64,000 nucleotides of DNA from contig JBAGRP010000001.1 in NCBI GenBank assembly GCA_036924855.1, forward strand, positions 3,410,001 to 3,474,000. The letters are read 5' to 3'. The notes beneath the pieces are model-generated. The model was not told the DNA's origin, ran no database searches, and saw only the letters and a list, made by a program, of their open reading frames with translations. The stretch comes from Nitrobacteraceae bacterium AZCC 2146 (lineage in GTDB: Bacteria > Pseudomonadota > Alphaproteobacteria > Rhizobiales > Xanthobacteraceae). A program made the position numbers and the translations under genes. Each line of letters opens with the position of its first letter. Position 1 is the stretch's first letter. Shown here one piece after another: positions 1-8,871 of the stretch.

Positions 1-612
1 GATGCGCTGAGCGATTACGAATTGCTTGAGATGGTGTTGTTTCGTGCGCTGCCGCGCCGCGACGTCAAACCGCTGGCGAAATCGCTGATCACAAAATTCG
101 GCTCCTTCGCCGAAGCTGTACATGCGCCAGATGCGCGTTTGCGCGAAGTCGGCGGCCTCGGCGAGGCCGCGATCACCGAGATCAAGCTGATCGCGGCCGC
201 CGCGAACCGTGTCGCCAAGGGCCAATTGAAGCAGCGCACCGTATTGTCGTCATGGGCGACGGTGATCGACTATTGCCGAACCGCGATGGCATTCGCCGAC
301 AAGGAGCAGTTCCGCATCCTGTTTCTCGACAAGCGCAACCAGCTGATCTCGGACGAGGTGCAGCAGGTCGGCACCGTCGATCACACGCCGGTCTATCCGC
401 GCGAGGTGGTGAAGCGCGCGCTGGAATTATCGGCGACCGCCATCATCATGGTGCACAACCATCCCTCCGGCGATCCGACGCCGTCGCAGGCCGATGTGCA
501 GATGACCAAGGCGGTGATCGATGTCGCCGCGCCGCTCGGGATTTCGGTGCACGACCACATCATCGTCGGCAAGAACGGACATGCGAGTTTGAAGGGGCTG
601 AAGCTGATCTAG
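1..612 (+). CDS. radC: RadC-family JAB-domain protein, 5' end missing
   Basis: The reading frame is open from the first base, so the N-terminus lies outside the window. The visible ~203 residues contain a helix-hairpin-helix-like segment (GGLGEAA) followed by the MPN/JAB metal-binding domain. The JAMM signature [14 protein letters not shown] is complete, with both histidines, the serine and the aspartate, and the protein ends soon after in HDHIIVGK. RadC proteins are widespread and were named for DNA repair, but their biochemical activity is unsettled. The stop codon overlaps the stop of the convergent gene at 609-1316. The family assignment is firm; the function is not. Confidence 0.95.
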   Translation, partial: DALSDYELLEMVLFRALPRRDVKPLAKSLITKFGSFAEAVHAPDARLREVGGLGEAAITEIKLIAAAANRVAKGQLKQRTVLSSWATVIDYCRTAMAFADKEQFRILFLDKRNQLISDEVQQVGTVDHTPVYPREVVKRALELSATAIIMVHNHPSGDPTPSQADVQMTKAVIDVAAPLGISVHDHIIVGKNGHASLKGLKLI

Positions 613-1316
613 TTATTCCGCATCAGGATGACCGGATCGGCGCTGTCCGGCACGCGGCGCCATTGCGCATTGTCGTCGGCCTCGAAATGCCAGGTCTCGC
701 CGCTGGCGGACATCATCAGCAATTCGCCGCGCTCAAGTCGCCATACCGTCGGATTGAAATTCACGACAATGGGATCGCAGCGCGGCTTCAGGAACACCGC
801 AAAATTGTCCGGCGTGGCTTCGGTGTTGGTCAGGGTCAGGCCGCAGATCGCGCGGCCATTGCCGCGCACCACCGACCAGTCGCCGATCATCTGATCCATC
901 GATTTCGCCAGCGACCGCGCTGCCGCAAGATTCTGCAGGATGTAGACGCCCTCACCGGTTCGCAGGCCCTCGAAGATGCCGCTCTCGACTTCCGTGAAGT
1001 CGATCACCGCCTGGCCGGTCGCATCCTGCAGTCGCACGATATCGAGGCCCCTCACGCTCCACGCCGTGATGTCTTTGGTGAACGGCAAAGCCTTCGGGCA
1101 AGCTGGCTCCAGCTCCAGCTTCAGCCCCTGCGGCGAGCCGTCACCTTTCAAGGTGACGACGCAGGTCTTGCTGCGTTCGGTGGTGGACAATTCCCATTGT
1201 CCAACCATGTCTTTCTTCAAGCTCCCGGCGTCCTGCGCCCGCCCCGGCACGCCACCGAGCATCACGCCGGCGATGGCCAGCGCGACACATCGGCCGCTAA
1301 CGGACAGCGGGCCCAT
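609..1316 (-). CDS. AprI/Inh-family metalloprotease-inhibitor-like secreted protein
   Basis: This is a 235-residue protein with an N-terminal signal peptide (hydrophobic stretch to about residue 27, ending GRAQD). It has two related beta-rich repeats, each starting with a 'GQWELS' or 'GDWSVV' strand and carrying a conserved cysteine pair (TCVVTL...CPKA and ICGLTL...RCDP). That is the layout of two tandem Inh/AprI domains, which in other bacteria inhibit serralysin-type proteases in the periplasm. No protease gene is adjacent. It is the last gene of the leftward operon that starts at 4960; its ATG lies 2 bases beyond the upstream stop, with AAAGG about 10 bases upstream. The inhibitor role is inferred from family only. 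Confidence 0.75.
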   Translation of the reverse strand: MGPLSVSGRCVALAIAGVMLGGVPGRAQDAGSLKKDMVGQWELSTTERSKTCVVTLKGDGSPQGLKLELEPACPKALPFTKDITAWSVRGLDIVRLQDATGQAVIDFTEVESGIFEGLRTGEGVYILQNLAAARSLAKSMDQMIGDWSVVRGNGRAICGLTLTNTEATPDNFAVFLKPRCDPIVVNFNPTVWRLERGELLMMSASGETWHFEADDNAQWRRVPDSADPVILMRNN

Positions 1317-1318
1317 GA

Positions 1319-2302
1319 TCAGCGGCCTTTCACCGGCGTTTCCGGAATCGGCGTCATCGGCGCCTTGCCGGTGAACCAGAGCTTGAGGTTATCGACCACC
1401 AGTTGATCCATCGCGTTGCGCGTCACCACCGACGCCGAACCGATATGCGGCAGCAGCACAACGTTCTGCATCGCGCGAAGTTCATCCGGCACTTTCGGTT
1501 CCTGCGCAAACACATCAAGGCCGGCGGCGAGAATGGTTCCGGATTTCAGCGCGGCAATCAAAGCGGGCTCGTCGATCACCGAGCCACGGGCGACGTTGAC
1601 GATGATGCCGCGCGGACCGAGCGCGCTCATGACCTCGGCGTTGATCAGGTTGGCCGTCGATGGTCCACCCGGCGTGATGACGATCAGCGTATCGACGAGC
1701 TTCGCCATCTCGATCAGGTTTGGATAGTGCTTGTAGGAAACACCCGCGGCCGGATTGCGCGAATGATAGACGACCGGCACCAGCGAAGCGTCAAGGCGAC
1801 GTCCGATCGCCTGGCCGATGCGGCCCATGCCAACCATGCCGACCTTGCGATCGCGGAGCGAGCCGACGCTCAAAGGATAAGGCTGCGTCAGCCACAGGCC
1901 GGAACGCAGATAGCGATCAGCCTTGATGAATTCGCGCGCGGTAGCGATGAACAGGCCGAGCGCGGTGTCGGCGACTTCTTCGGTCAGCACATCCGGCGTG
2001 TTGGTGACGACGATGTTGTGCTCGGCCGCAGTTTTGGCGTCGATGTGATCGTAGCCGACGCCGAAGCTGGAGATGATCTCGAGCTTGGGAAAGCGCGACA
2101 GCACCGCGGCGTTGGTGGGCACCAGGCCGGTGACCGCAATGGCGCGAATGCGGCCGGCGACGTCCGGCGTCAGCCGCTCCAGATCCGGCTGGGTCTCGAA
2201 TTTGTGCAGCGCGTACTGATCCGAAAAGCCTTGCTCGATGAGCGGCTTGGACGGCCCATAGATCAGCAGGTCGATTTTGTCAGACGAAATTCCCGAAGCC
2301 AT
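1319..2302 (-). CDS. D-isomer-specific 2-hydroxyacid dehydrogenase
   Basis: This is a 327-residue NAD(P)H-dependent reductase of the glyoxylate/hydroxypyruvate reductase group. The Rossmann motif VGMVGMGRIGQAIGRRL is complete, and the catalytic triad is visible as Arg in NVARGS, Glu in AQEPKVP and His in LLPHIGS. The length is normal. The ATG at 2302 is chosen over the TTG three bases upstream because it forms a TGATG overlap with the upstream permease stop and has a GAAAGGA ribosome binding site. It sits in an operon with a SsuABC/ThiXYZ-like importer, so its substrate may be derived from the imported compound. That is inference. Confidence 0.92.
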   Translation of the reverse strand: MASGISSDKIDLLIYGPSKPLIEQGFSDQYALHKFETQPDLERLTPDVAGRIRAIAVTGLVPTNAAVLSRFPKLEIISSFGVGYDHIDAKTAAEHNIVVTNTPDVLTEEVADTALGLFIATAREFIKADRYLRSGLWLTQPYPLSVGSLRDRKVGMVGMGRIGQAIGRRLDASLVPVVYHSRNPAAGVSYKHYPNLIEMAKLVDTLIVITPGGPSTANLINAEVMSALGPRGIIVNVARGSVIDEPALIAALKSGTILAAGLDVFAQEPKVPDELRAMQNVVLLPHIGSASVVTRNAMDQLVVDNLKLWFTGKAPMTPIPETPVKGR

Positions 2303-3141
2303 CAATTTTCCTTTCGCAGTGCACTCTCGTGCCAGCGTCGCAACACCAAATGCGAGACCAGCGCGAGGAGCATATAAATGACAACCCCGGCGGCAGAGAG
2401 CAACAGCAACGCGGCAAACATGCGGGGAATGTTGAGGCGGTAGCTGGATTCCAAGATCCGGTAGGCCAGCCCGGAGCCCGCGCCAGCGGCACCAGCGGCG
2501 ATTTCAGCCGCTACCGCGCCGATCAGTGACAATCCGCCGGCAATGCGCAATCCGCCAAGAATGAACGGCAGCGCAGCCGGCAGTTTCAGATAGCGCAGCG
2601 TCTGGGTGCGCGACGCGCCATAAAGCTGAAACAGCCCGGCCAGATTGCGGTCCACGGAATTGAGGCCGAGCGTGGTATTGGCCAGCACCGGGAAGAACGC
2701 CACGATCCAGGCGCAGACCACGACCGCAGTCTGCTGCGGCAGATAGATCAGCATCAAGGGCGCGATGGCGATCACCGGCGTCACCTGCAAAATGATCGCA
2801 TAGGGCAGCAGCGAATATTCCAGCCACTTCGACTGGTTGAACAACAGCGCCAGCGCGATGCCGCCGACGGCCGCGGCGACAAAGCCTTCCAGCGCGGTCA
2901 GCAGTGTGACCGCGAGCGAATCCGACAGGATTGACCAGTCCGTCATCAAGGTGCGGAACACCAGAAGCGGGCCGGGCAACAGATAGGGCGGAATCTCGCC
3001 GATTCGGACGATCAATTCCCACGCCACGATGCCGGCTGCGCAGACGGCAACCGGCAGCAGGAAGCGAAGTCCGCGCGTATTGCTGCGCGGCGACGTTGGC
3101 TCGCGGGCCGCCGATGGCAACAAGGGTTCGAGCCCGTTCAT
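2302..3141 (-). CDS. ABC transporter permease, SsuC/TauC/ThiX-like
   Basis: This 279-residue inner-membrane protein has about six hydrophobic segments. The EAA-loop region reads YGASRTQTLRYLKLPAALPFILGGLR, as in the sulfonate/taurine/nitrate/pyrimidine-precursor permease family. The first ~25 residues are a polar cytoplasmic leader, then a membrane span begins at LRFLLPV. The start ATG overlaps the stop of the ATPase gene (ATGA), and its own stop overlaps the dehydrogenase start, so the three genes are translationally coupled. The imported substrate cannot be told from the permease. Its partner binding protein is frameshifted, so the system may be inactive in this strain. Confidence 0.92.
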   Translation of the reverse strand: MNGLEPLLPSAAREPTSPRSNTRGLRFLLPVAVCAAGIVAWELIVRIGEIPPYLLPGPLLVFRTLMTDWSILSDSLAVTLLTALEGFVAAAVGGIALALLFNQSKWLEYSLLPYAIILQVTPVIAIAPLMLIYLPQQTAVVVCAWIVAFFPVLANTTLGLNSVDRNLAGLFQLYGASRTQTLRYLKLPAALPFILGGLRIAGGLSLIGAVAAEIAAGAAGAGSGLAYRILESSYRLNIPRMFAALLLLSAAGVVIYMLLALVSHLVLRRWHESALRKEN

Positions 3142-3926
3142 GCGCCAGCCCTCGCGTCGCTCGCCTGCATCAAGGCCAGCGAAACATCACGGCAATGCGT
3201 GGCATAGGCAACCGAGGTGCGGAATTCATCGTCGCGCGGCTCCGGCGCCTCGATGCGGCATTCAGCGCTGATGCGCCCGGGGCGCGACGTCATCACGACG
3301 ACGCGCTGCGACAGATAGACTGACTCGAACACCGAATGGGTGACGAAGATGACGGTCTTGCCGAGCTTGCGCCACAGCGTCAGCAGGTCGTTGTTGAGCC
3401 TGAAACGCGTGATCTCGTCGAGCGCGGCGAAGGGCTCGTCCATCAGCAGAATATCCGGATCGGTGACCAGCGCGCGCGCCAGCGATACCCGCATCTTCAT
3501 GCCGCCGGACAATTCGCGCGGAAAAGCATCGGCGAATTCGGCGAGCCCGACCTGCGCCAGGGCTTCGCTGACACGTCGATCCGATTCCGCATTCGCAACA
3601 TGCGCCAGCTTCAGCGGCAGCCGGACATTTTCCCGGACGCTGCTCCAGGGCATCAGCGTCGGCTCCTGGAACACGAAGCCGATGGTGTGGCCCGAGCGCG
3701 TCGATACATCGACAGCGCCGGACGTCGGCGTGATGAGACCGGCAATGACACGCAGCGCGGTGGATTTGCCGCAGCCCGACGATCCCAGCAGCGAGACGAA
3801 CTCGCCCTTGCGGATGTCGAGATCGAGCGGGCCCAAGGCCACCGTGCCGTTGTCATAGACTTTGGTGACGCCGCGCAGGCTCACTGCGGCGTCACCGTTG
3901 TGAACTGACATCGCGGGATCGGCCAT
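3138..3926 (-). CDS. ABC transporter ATP-binding protein, SsuB/TauB/ThiZ-like
   Basis: This is a 262-residue nucleotide-binding subunit. Walker A is GSSGCGKST at residues 48-56, the Q-loop is FVFQEPTLMPW, the signature is LSGGMKMRVS, Walker B is ILLMDEPFAALD and the switch His lies in FVTHS. A longer frame extends 24 codons upstream. The ATG at 3926 is preferred because it lies 10 bases after the binding-protein stop, whereas the extension would run back into that gene. The protein pairs with the permease at 2302-3141. The start at 3911 (MSVHN) is also possible. Confidence 0.92.
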   Translation of the reverse strand: MADPAMSVHNGDAAVSLRGVTKVYDNGTVALGPLDLDIRKGEFVSLLGSSGCGKSTALRVIAGLITPTSGAVDVSTRSGHTIGFVFQEPTLMPWSSVRENVRLPLKLAHVANAESDRRVSEALAQVGLAEFADAFPRELSGGMKMRVSLARALVTDPDILLMDEPFAALDEITRFRLNNDLLTLWRKLGKTVIFVTHSVFESVYLSQRVVVMTSRPGRISAECRIEAPEPRDDEFRTSVAYATHCRDVSLALMQASDARAGA

Positions 3927-3936
3927 CGCGCCGGGC

Positions 3937-4960
3937 TTACTTCTTCGGCCTGAGATCGACGCCGACGCCCTTGTTGACGAATTGCAGCGTGTAGGCACGG
4001 CGATAATCGATGTCGCGCTTGACCACGCCCGCGCGCGACATCTTGTCGAAGAAGCTGGCGACGCGCGCCTCGGTCATGGCGCCGATGCCGTCGCGCACGG
4101 TGTCGCCGGAATCGACGATGCCGTATTCCTTCATCTTGGCGATGGAATAGGCCAGCAGCTCGTCGGTCATTTCCGGGTTGAGTTTCTTGATCACGGCGTT
4201 GGCAGCTTTGTTGTCGCCGTAGAGATAGTTGTACCAGCCGATCATCGAGGGCATCGACGAAGCGCTGGACCAGGTCCGGCTTCTTGTCGACCAGGTCGCG
4301 CCGGGTTTCGATCAGCGTCGAATAGCCGTCGAAGCCGTAATCGGCGAGCAGGATCACGGTCGGCTTGAAGCCGGCCTGCTTCTCGACCACGAAAGGCTCC
4401 GAGGTGACATAGCCCTGCATGGCGCTGTTCTTGTCGACGATGAAGGGCTGGGCATTATAGGTATAGGGCTTGACCCTGGCCTCGCTGAAGCCGTGCTCGG
4501 ACTTCAGCCACTGCAAATAACCGGCGACGCCTTCCTTGGAGATCAGCAGCGTCAGCGGCTTGAGGTCTTCGAGTTTTGTGACCTTGGGATTTGGGTGCGC
4601 CAGGAAGATCTGCGGATCTTTCTGGAACACCGCGGCCACGGCAACCACCGGGATGTCGTTGGCGACCGCATCGAACGACTGCAGCGTGTTCGCGCTCATG
4701 AAGAAATCGAGCTTGCCGGAAATCAGCAGGATCCGGTTGTTCACATTGGGGCCGCCCGGCACGATGGTGACGTCGAGCCCGTAGCTCTTGTAGGTGCCGT
4801 CGGCGACGGCCTGGAAAAACCCACCATGCTCGGCCTCGGCGACCCAGTTGGTGCCAAAGCTCACCTTATCGAGCTTGGTCTCGGCTGCGGTGGGCGACAA
4901 TCCGGTCAGCATGACCGTCGCGCCAATGGTTAACGCTCGCAGCAGAGAAACCGGGCTCAT
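3937..4960 (-). pseudogene. NMT1/THI5-like ABC substrate-binding protein, +1 frameshift
   Basis: The N-terminal ~240 residues read as a periplasmic NMT1/SsuA-like binding protein: signal peptide to about residue 26, then KVSFGTNWVAEAEHGGFFQA, then VPGGPNVNNRILLISGKLDF. After LVQRFVDA the frame goes out of register. A second frame resumes immediately with SMIGWYNYLYGDNKAANAV and continues to the stop at 3937. Removing one base from the three-G run at 4249-4251 (CCC on the coding strand) restores one 340-residue protein of normal family length. This is either a recent inactivating insertion or a sequencing error in a short homopolymer. It is the first gene of the operon and would define importer specificity. 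Confidence 0.85.
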
Positions 4961-5097
4961 ATTGGACTCCGTTGATCGTTTTGGCCCATGATGGAAAGCG
5001 AACCGGGTGGTACAGGCGTTCGGCCCGACTGGCTACCCGTCGGCTGGAGATCGCCGACAAGCTACCCCGCAAATTCAGGCAAAGAAACGTTCCTGCG

Positions 5098-5916
5098 ATG
5101 ACTTCTGTTATGCCCCCCCGCGACTGGACCGCGATCCACTGGCCCGACATTGCCAAGGGCGATGCCTCCAGCTGGATCGCCGTGCTGCCGCTGGCGGCGA
5201 CCGAGCAGCATGGCCCGCATCTGCCGCTCGGCACAGACGTCATGATCGCCGAGGCCTACCTGGCCCGCGTGAAAGAGCTGCTGCCGGCCTCGATCCCGGC
5301 GACGTTTCTGCCCGTGCAGCCGGTGGGCATTTCCACCGAGCACCTCGCTTTTCCCGGCACGCTGACGCTGCCCACCGACGTCGCCCTGCAGAACTGGATG
5401 GCGATTGGCGAAAGCGCTTCGCGCGCCGGCATCCAGAAGCTGGTGATGGTCACCAGCCACGGCGGCAACAGCGCGGCGATGACGCTGGTGGCGCAGGACC
5501 TTCGCGCCGAATACGGCATGCTCGCCGTAACCACCGGATGGAATCGCTTCGGTGCGCCGGACGGGTTGTTCTCCGCGGACGAATTGCGCCACGGCATTCA
5601 CGGCGGCGCGGTCGAGACCTCGATCATGCTGGCGCGCTATCCGCAACATGTGCGCGCCGACAAGGTCGCCAACTTTGCTTCCGCGGGTCTCGCGATGGAC
5701 ACGGACTATCGCTGGCTGTCGGCCTCTCGCCCCGCGCCATTCGCCTGGCAGGCGGAAGATCTTCATCCCGGCGGCGCGATTGGCGATTCCACCCAGGCCT
5801 CCGCCGACAAGGGCGAAAAACTGCTGGAGCATGGCGCGCGCGCATTTTGCGAGTTGCTGGAGGACATCCACCGGTTCGATATGGCCGCGCTGACGAATAC
5901 GCCCAAAAGCGGCTAG
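5098..5916 (+). CDS. Creatininase-family amidohydrolase
   Basis: This 272-residue metal-dependent amide hydrolase belongs to the creatininase / FAPy deformylase / MftE-like family. The metal-binding motifs are visible: Glu and His in ATEQHGPHLPLGTD, HGGN at the second site, and Glu in HGGAVETSIMLA. The frame is open further upstream, but the ATG at 5098 gives the family-typical start just before RDWTAIHWPDI. The gene is divergent from the NMT1-type transporter operon, from which it is separated by 137 bases that must hold both promoters. Substrate unknown; creatinine is only one of several possibilities in this family. Confidence 0.9.
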   Translation: MTSVMPPRDWTAIHWPDIAKGDASSWIAVLPLAATEQHGPHLPLGTDVMIAEAYLARVKELLPASIPATFLPVQPVGISTEHLAFPGTLTLPTDVALQNWMAIGESASRAGIQKLVMVTSHGGNSAAMTLVAQDLRAEYGMLAVTTGWNRFGAPDGLFSADELRHGIHGGAVETSIMLARYPQHVRADKVANFASAGLAMDTDYRWLSASRPAPFAWQAEDLHPGGAIGDSTQASADKGEKLLEHGARAFCELLEDIHRFDMAALTNTPKSG

Positions 5917-5934
5917 TCGCAGATCCAATATCAA

Positions 5935-6048
5935 CGTCATTGCGAGCTCGAGCAAAGTTGGCTCTGCCAACTTTGCTCGAGCGAAGCAATCCAGAGGGTC
6001 ACAAGCCAAGACTGGATTGCTTCGTCGCAACCGCTCCTCGCAATGACG
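5935..6048. repeat. Palindromic intergenic repeat element (REP/MITE-like)
   Basis: The 114-base element is bounded by perfect 12-base inverted termini (CGTCATTGCGAG at 5935-5946, its complement at 6037-6048). Inside is a perfect 17-base hairpin with a 3-base loop (5946-5962 / 5966-5982), and a further inverted pair GCGAAGCAATCCAG (5981-5994) with CTGGATTGCTTCG (6012-6024). It has no coding capacity. The form matches the dispersed palindromic spacers I associate with Bradyrhizobium-type genomes; that link is from memory and was not searched. Confidence 0.8.
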
Positions 6049-6173
6049 AACGCGGGCGACGAAACACTCCTGAAACCAAATTCCTGATCGCGGTTCGAAC
6101 CGAATTCGCGGAGCCTCCGACCAACTGGCATGCGGACCACAATGGCCGCGTTTCAAATGGATGGAGATATCCC

Positions 6174-6440
6174 ATGTCGATCAAGACCAAGATTGCTGCT
6201 TTCGCTCTCGTCGCCCTCACCGCCACTGGCACCATCGCTTCTTCCACGCAGCAGGCTCAGGCCAAGGGCCCGGGCATCGGCCTCGGCATCGCCGCTGGCG
6301 TGATCGGTGCAGCCGTCGTCGGCAGCGCCATCGCTGCCAACGAGACCGGCTACGGTTACGGCTATCGCCGCTGCGGCTGGGTGCGCCAGTACGACGGTTA
6401 CGGCAACTACGTCGGCCGCGTCCGCACCTGCAACTACTGA
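6174..6440 (+). CDS. Small secreted Gly/Tyr-rich protein
   Basis: This is an 88-residue protein with a clear signal peptide (MSIKTKIAAFALVALTATGT..., cleavage likely after AQA at residue 30). A glycine/alanine-rich hydrophobic segment (GIGLGIAAGVIGAAVVG) follows, and the protein ends in a Tyr/Gly tail with two cysteines (RRCGWVRQYDGYG...RTCNY). A GGAG ribosome binding site lies 7 bases before the ATG, and a strong intrinsic terminator follows at 6511. Similar small exported proteins are common in rhizobiales and have no known function. It is monocistronic and probably well expressed, judged from the RBS and terminator. Confidence 0.8.
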   Translation: MSIKTKIAAFALVALTATGTIASSTQQAQAKGPGIGLGIAAGVIGAAVVGSAIAANETGYGYGYRRCGWVRQYDGYGNYVGRVRTCNY

Positions 6441-6510
6441 CCTTTGATCTGATCGACTGAAGTGGATCTGCGTCCGACACGGGCGCCTCATCCACCCCCG
6501 TGTCGCACCC

Positions 6511-6548
6511 GACCCGCCCGGCTGTCCCCCCGGGCGGGTCATTTTTTT
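6511..6548 (+). terminator. Strong rho-independent terminator
   Basis: A perfect 11-base GC-rich stem (GACCCGCCCGG at 6511-6521 with CCGGGCGGGTC at 6530-6540) and an 8-base loop are followed by seven T. It lies about 70 bases after the stop of the small secreted protein gene. Confidence 0.93.
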
Positions 6549-6867
6549 GAAGTTTTTGAGATCACCGAGCCGCCTGTCTGAGACGGTCAGCCAACTGCCG
6601 TTATCCAATCGTCATGATCCGCTGCCACTGAAACATGCTTCTCCAGTTGTCTCTTGCTATTGCGAATTAGTTGCAATTATAGTCAAGAAGTCGGCGGGTT
6701 GCTCATTTTGCTTCGTTTTGTCTCATGACGACCTTCGACACCCCCCCGCAGTTATGGGCGAATCGACTATTTTTGTGGAATATCAAAAGGTTCGTCGCAT
6801 GTCGTTGGCGACCCAGAGCGAGAAGTGACGTCCGGATGAAGTGCCCCGACCGATCGCGAGCGTTATC
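6549..6867. other. Intergenic region upstream of the fused porin
   Basis: No gene is supported here. A 93-codon open frame at 6547-6828 starts inside the terminator T-run and has no family character. The stretch is less GC-rich than its surroundings and includes the TTGC/GCAA dyad at 6660-6676. It presumably holds the promoter of the porin gene. Confidence 0.6.
6660..6676. promoter_or_regulatory. Possible Fur/Irr-type operator (TTGC-N9-GCAA)
   Basis: The 17-mer TTGCGAATTAGTTGCAA has inverted ends TTGC and GCAA around an AT-rich centre. It resembles iron-responsive Fur-type operators described in some alphaproteobacteria. It lies about 190 bases upstream of the porin start. It is a single weak match, so low confidence. 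Confidence 0.3.
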
Positions 6868-8859
6868 ATGAAGCGCGTTCTGGCCGGCTTCGCGTTGGGC
6901 GCGCTGGCATTCGATGGCTCCGCGATCGCGGCCGATATCTCGCAAGGCATGGCAGCGAAGGCGCCTCGCCTTCAGCCGGTTTATGACTGGACCGGATTTT
7001 ATCTGGGCGGCCACATGGGTTATGGCGGCGGCAGCTTTGGTCCCGGCACCAATGCGCTGCCCGCGCAGGGCGTTCTCCTGCCGCCTTCGCCGACCGGCCT
7101 GATCGGCGGCTATCAGCTCGGCTACAACAGGCAGTTCAGCAACAACGTCGTGCTGGGCTTCGAGGCCGACGCCACGTTCAGCAGTCCGCGGGACACCGCG
7201 CGGCTGATGCCAGCGCCTTTCCACACGACCTTCGACTATTTTGCGACCGCACGCGGCCGCATCGGCTACGCGTTCGGCGCGTTGATGCCTTACGTCACCG
7301 GCGGCGTGGCGTGGGGACGCACCAAACTCAACCTCAATGATGCCGACGGCGATCTCATCGCCTCGACGACTCGCGATCATTTCGGCTGGACCGCCGGCGC
7401 GGGCGTCGAGTTTGCCGTTGGCGGCAACTGGACCGCCAAGGTCGAATACGACTATCTCGATTTGATGCGGCAGACCTATGACCTCGGCAATACCGGGCTG
7501 CCGAATGTGAGCGTCGATCCGAATATTCACACCGTCAAAGTCGGCCTGAATTATCGGCTGTGGGACACGCCGCCATGGTCGCCGTCGGCACCAATCGCCG
7601 GCAAGACCGCGCTGCCGGAATCGACGGACTGGAATGTCCACGCCCAGACCACCTTCATCGCCTCCGCCTACCCGCGGATTCGCTCCCCCTATGAAGGCAC
7701 CAACAGTCTTCCCGGCGGCGGCCAGGGGCGCGAGACCTTTACGACGACAGCGTTTCTCGGCTGGCGGCTGTGGCAGGGCGGCGAGCTCTATCTCAATCCC
7801 GAGCTGGCGCAGGGCTTCGGCCTCAACTCCACGCTCGGCCTCGCCGGCTTCCCCAATGGCGAGGCGCAAAAGGGCGGCGCGCCGTTTCCGCGCTTTCGCG
7901 CGCAGCGCTACTACTTCCGCCAGACGCTTGGCCTCGGCGGCGAACAGGAAGATGTCCCCGACGCTGCCAATCAGCTCGCGGGCAAGCGCGACATCGACCG
8001 CATTACGCTCACGGTCGGGCGGTTCGCGGTGGGTGATTTCTTCGACGGCAATTCCTACGCCAAGGACCCGCGCGCCGATTTCATGAACTGGGCGATGTGG
8101 TCCTCGGCGGCCTATGACTTTCCCGCCGATCTGCCGGGCTTCACCCGCGGCGCCATCGTCGAACTCAACCGCAAGGACTGGGCGATCCGAGCCGGTCTGT
8201 TTCAGGTGCCGTCGCAGCCCAACAGCGACATCCTGACTTTCAAGACCGGCGGCGCGGTGGTGGAATTCGAAGAACGCCACCAGATTTTCGATCAGCCCGG
8301 AAAATTGCGGCTCGGCGCCTTCGCCAACCGCGGCAGCACCGGAAGCTATCGCGGCGCGCTGGCGATCGAAGCGACAGACCCGACGCTGGACATCAATGAC
8401 GTCATGGCCAGCATCCGGCGCAACAACCTGAAATACGGTTTCTATATCAATGGCGAGCAGCAGATCGCTACCGACCTCGGCGTGTTCGCGCGCGCGAGCT
8501 GGAATGACGGCCAGAACGAGATTTTGTCATTTACCGATATCGACCGCAGCATTTCCGCGGGCGTGTCGATCAAAGGCAGTTATTGGGGCCGTGCCAACGA
8601 CACTATCGGCGTCGGCGGCGCAATCAACGGCCTTTCAGGCGCGCATCGCGATTTTCTCGCGGCGGGCGGCAACGGCTTGCTGATCGGCGACGGCCGGCTG
8701 AACTACGGGACCGAGCGAATCCTGGAGAGCTACTATGCCTACGCCATCGACAGGAATTTTACGCTCACCGCCGACTATCAGCTGATCGTCAATCCGGCCT
8801 ACAACGCCGATCGTGGGCCGGTCTCGGTGTTTTCAGGCCGGCTGCACGGCGAGTTCTAG
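6868..8859 (+). CDS. Fused outer-membrane protein: Omp25/RopB-like barrel plus OprB-type porin
   Basis: This is a 663-residue outer-membrane protein. The signal peptide is MKRVLAGFALGALAF...AIAAD. Residues ~40-230 form an Omp25/RopB-like eight-strand barrel: YDWTGFYLGGHMGYGGG, then GFEADATF, YATARGRIGYAFG-like repeats, and a closing VKVGLNYRLW at the usual end of that family. A further ~430 residues match carbohydrate-selective OprB-type porins (WNVHAQTTFIASAYP, then LYLNPELAQGFGL, GKRDIDRITLTVGRFAVGDFFD, ADYQLIVNPAYNADRGPVSVFSGRLHGEF at the C-terminus). The ATG at 6868 is preferred over GTG 6841 because it begins the signal peptide directly. Two barrels in one chain are unusual. Confidence 0.85.
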   Translation: MKRVLAGFALGALAFDGSAIAADISQGMAAKAPRLQPVYDWTGFYLGGHMGYGGGSFGPGTNALPAQGVLLPPSPTGLIGGYQLGYNRQFSNNVVLGFEADATFSSPRDTARLMPAPFHTTFDYFATARGRIGYAFGALMPYVTGGVAWGRTKLNLNDADGDLIASTTRDHFGWTAGAGVEFAVGGNWTAKVEYDYLDLMRQTYDLGNTGLPNVSVDPNIHTVKVGLNYRLWDTPPWSPSAPIAGKTALPESTDWNVHAQTTFIASAYPRIRSPYEGTNSLPGGGQGRETFTTTAFLGWRLWQGGELYLNPELAQGFGLNSTLGLAGFPNGEAQKGGAPFPRFRAQRYYFRQTLGLGGEQEDVPDAANQLAGKRDIDRITLTVGRFAVGDFFDGNSYAKDPRADFMNWAMWSSAAYDFPADLPGFTRGAIVELNRKDWAIRAGLFQVPSQPNSDILTFKTGGAVVEFEERHQIFDQPGKLRLGAFANRGSTGSYRGALAIEATDPTLDINDVMASIRRNNLKYGFYINGEQQIATDLGVFARASWNDGQNEILSFTDIDRSISAGVSIKGSYWGRANDTIGVGGAINGLSGAHRDFLAAGGNGLLIGDGRLNYGTERILESYYAYAIDRNFTLTADYQLIVNPAYNADRGPVSVFSGRLHGEF

Positions 8860-8871
8860 GCTCCCGCGAAA

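Noticed and set aside
252..1406. Long open frame (384 codons) across the 3' end of radC and antisense to the AprI-like gene
   Set aside because: Arg/His/Gln-rich out-of-frame translation with no family character; radC and the AprI-like gene explain the region.
6547..6828. 93-codon frame upstream of the porin
   Set aside because: Starts in a terminator T-run, no ribosome binding site, no recognisable family.
6703..8280. 525-codon frame antisense to the porin gene
   Set aside because: Typical high-GC antisense shadow, low-complexity Arg/Gly/Ala content; the sense frame has signal peptide and two barrel families.
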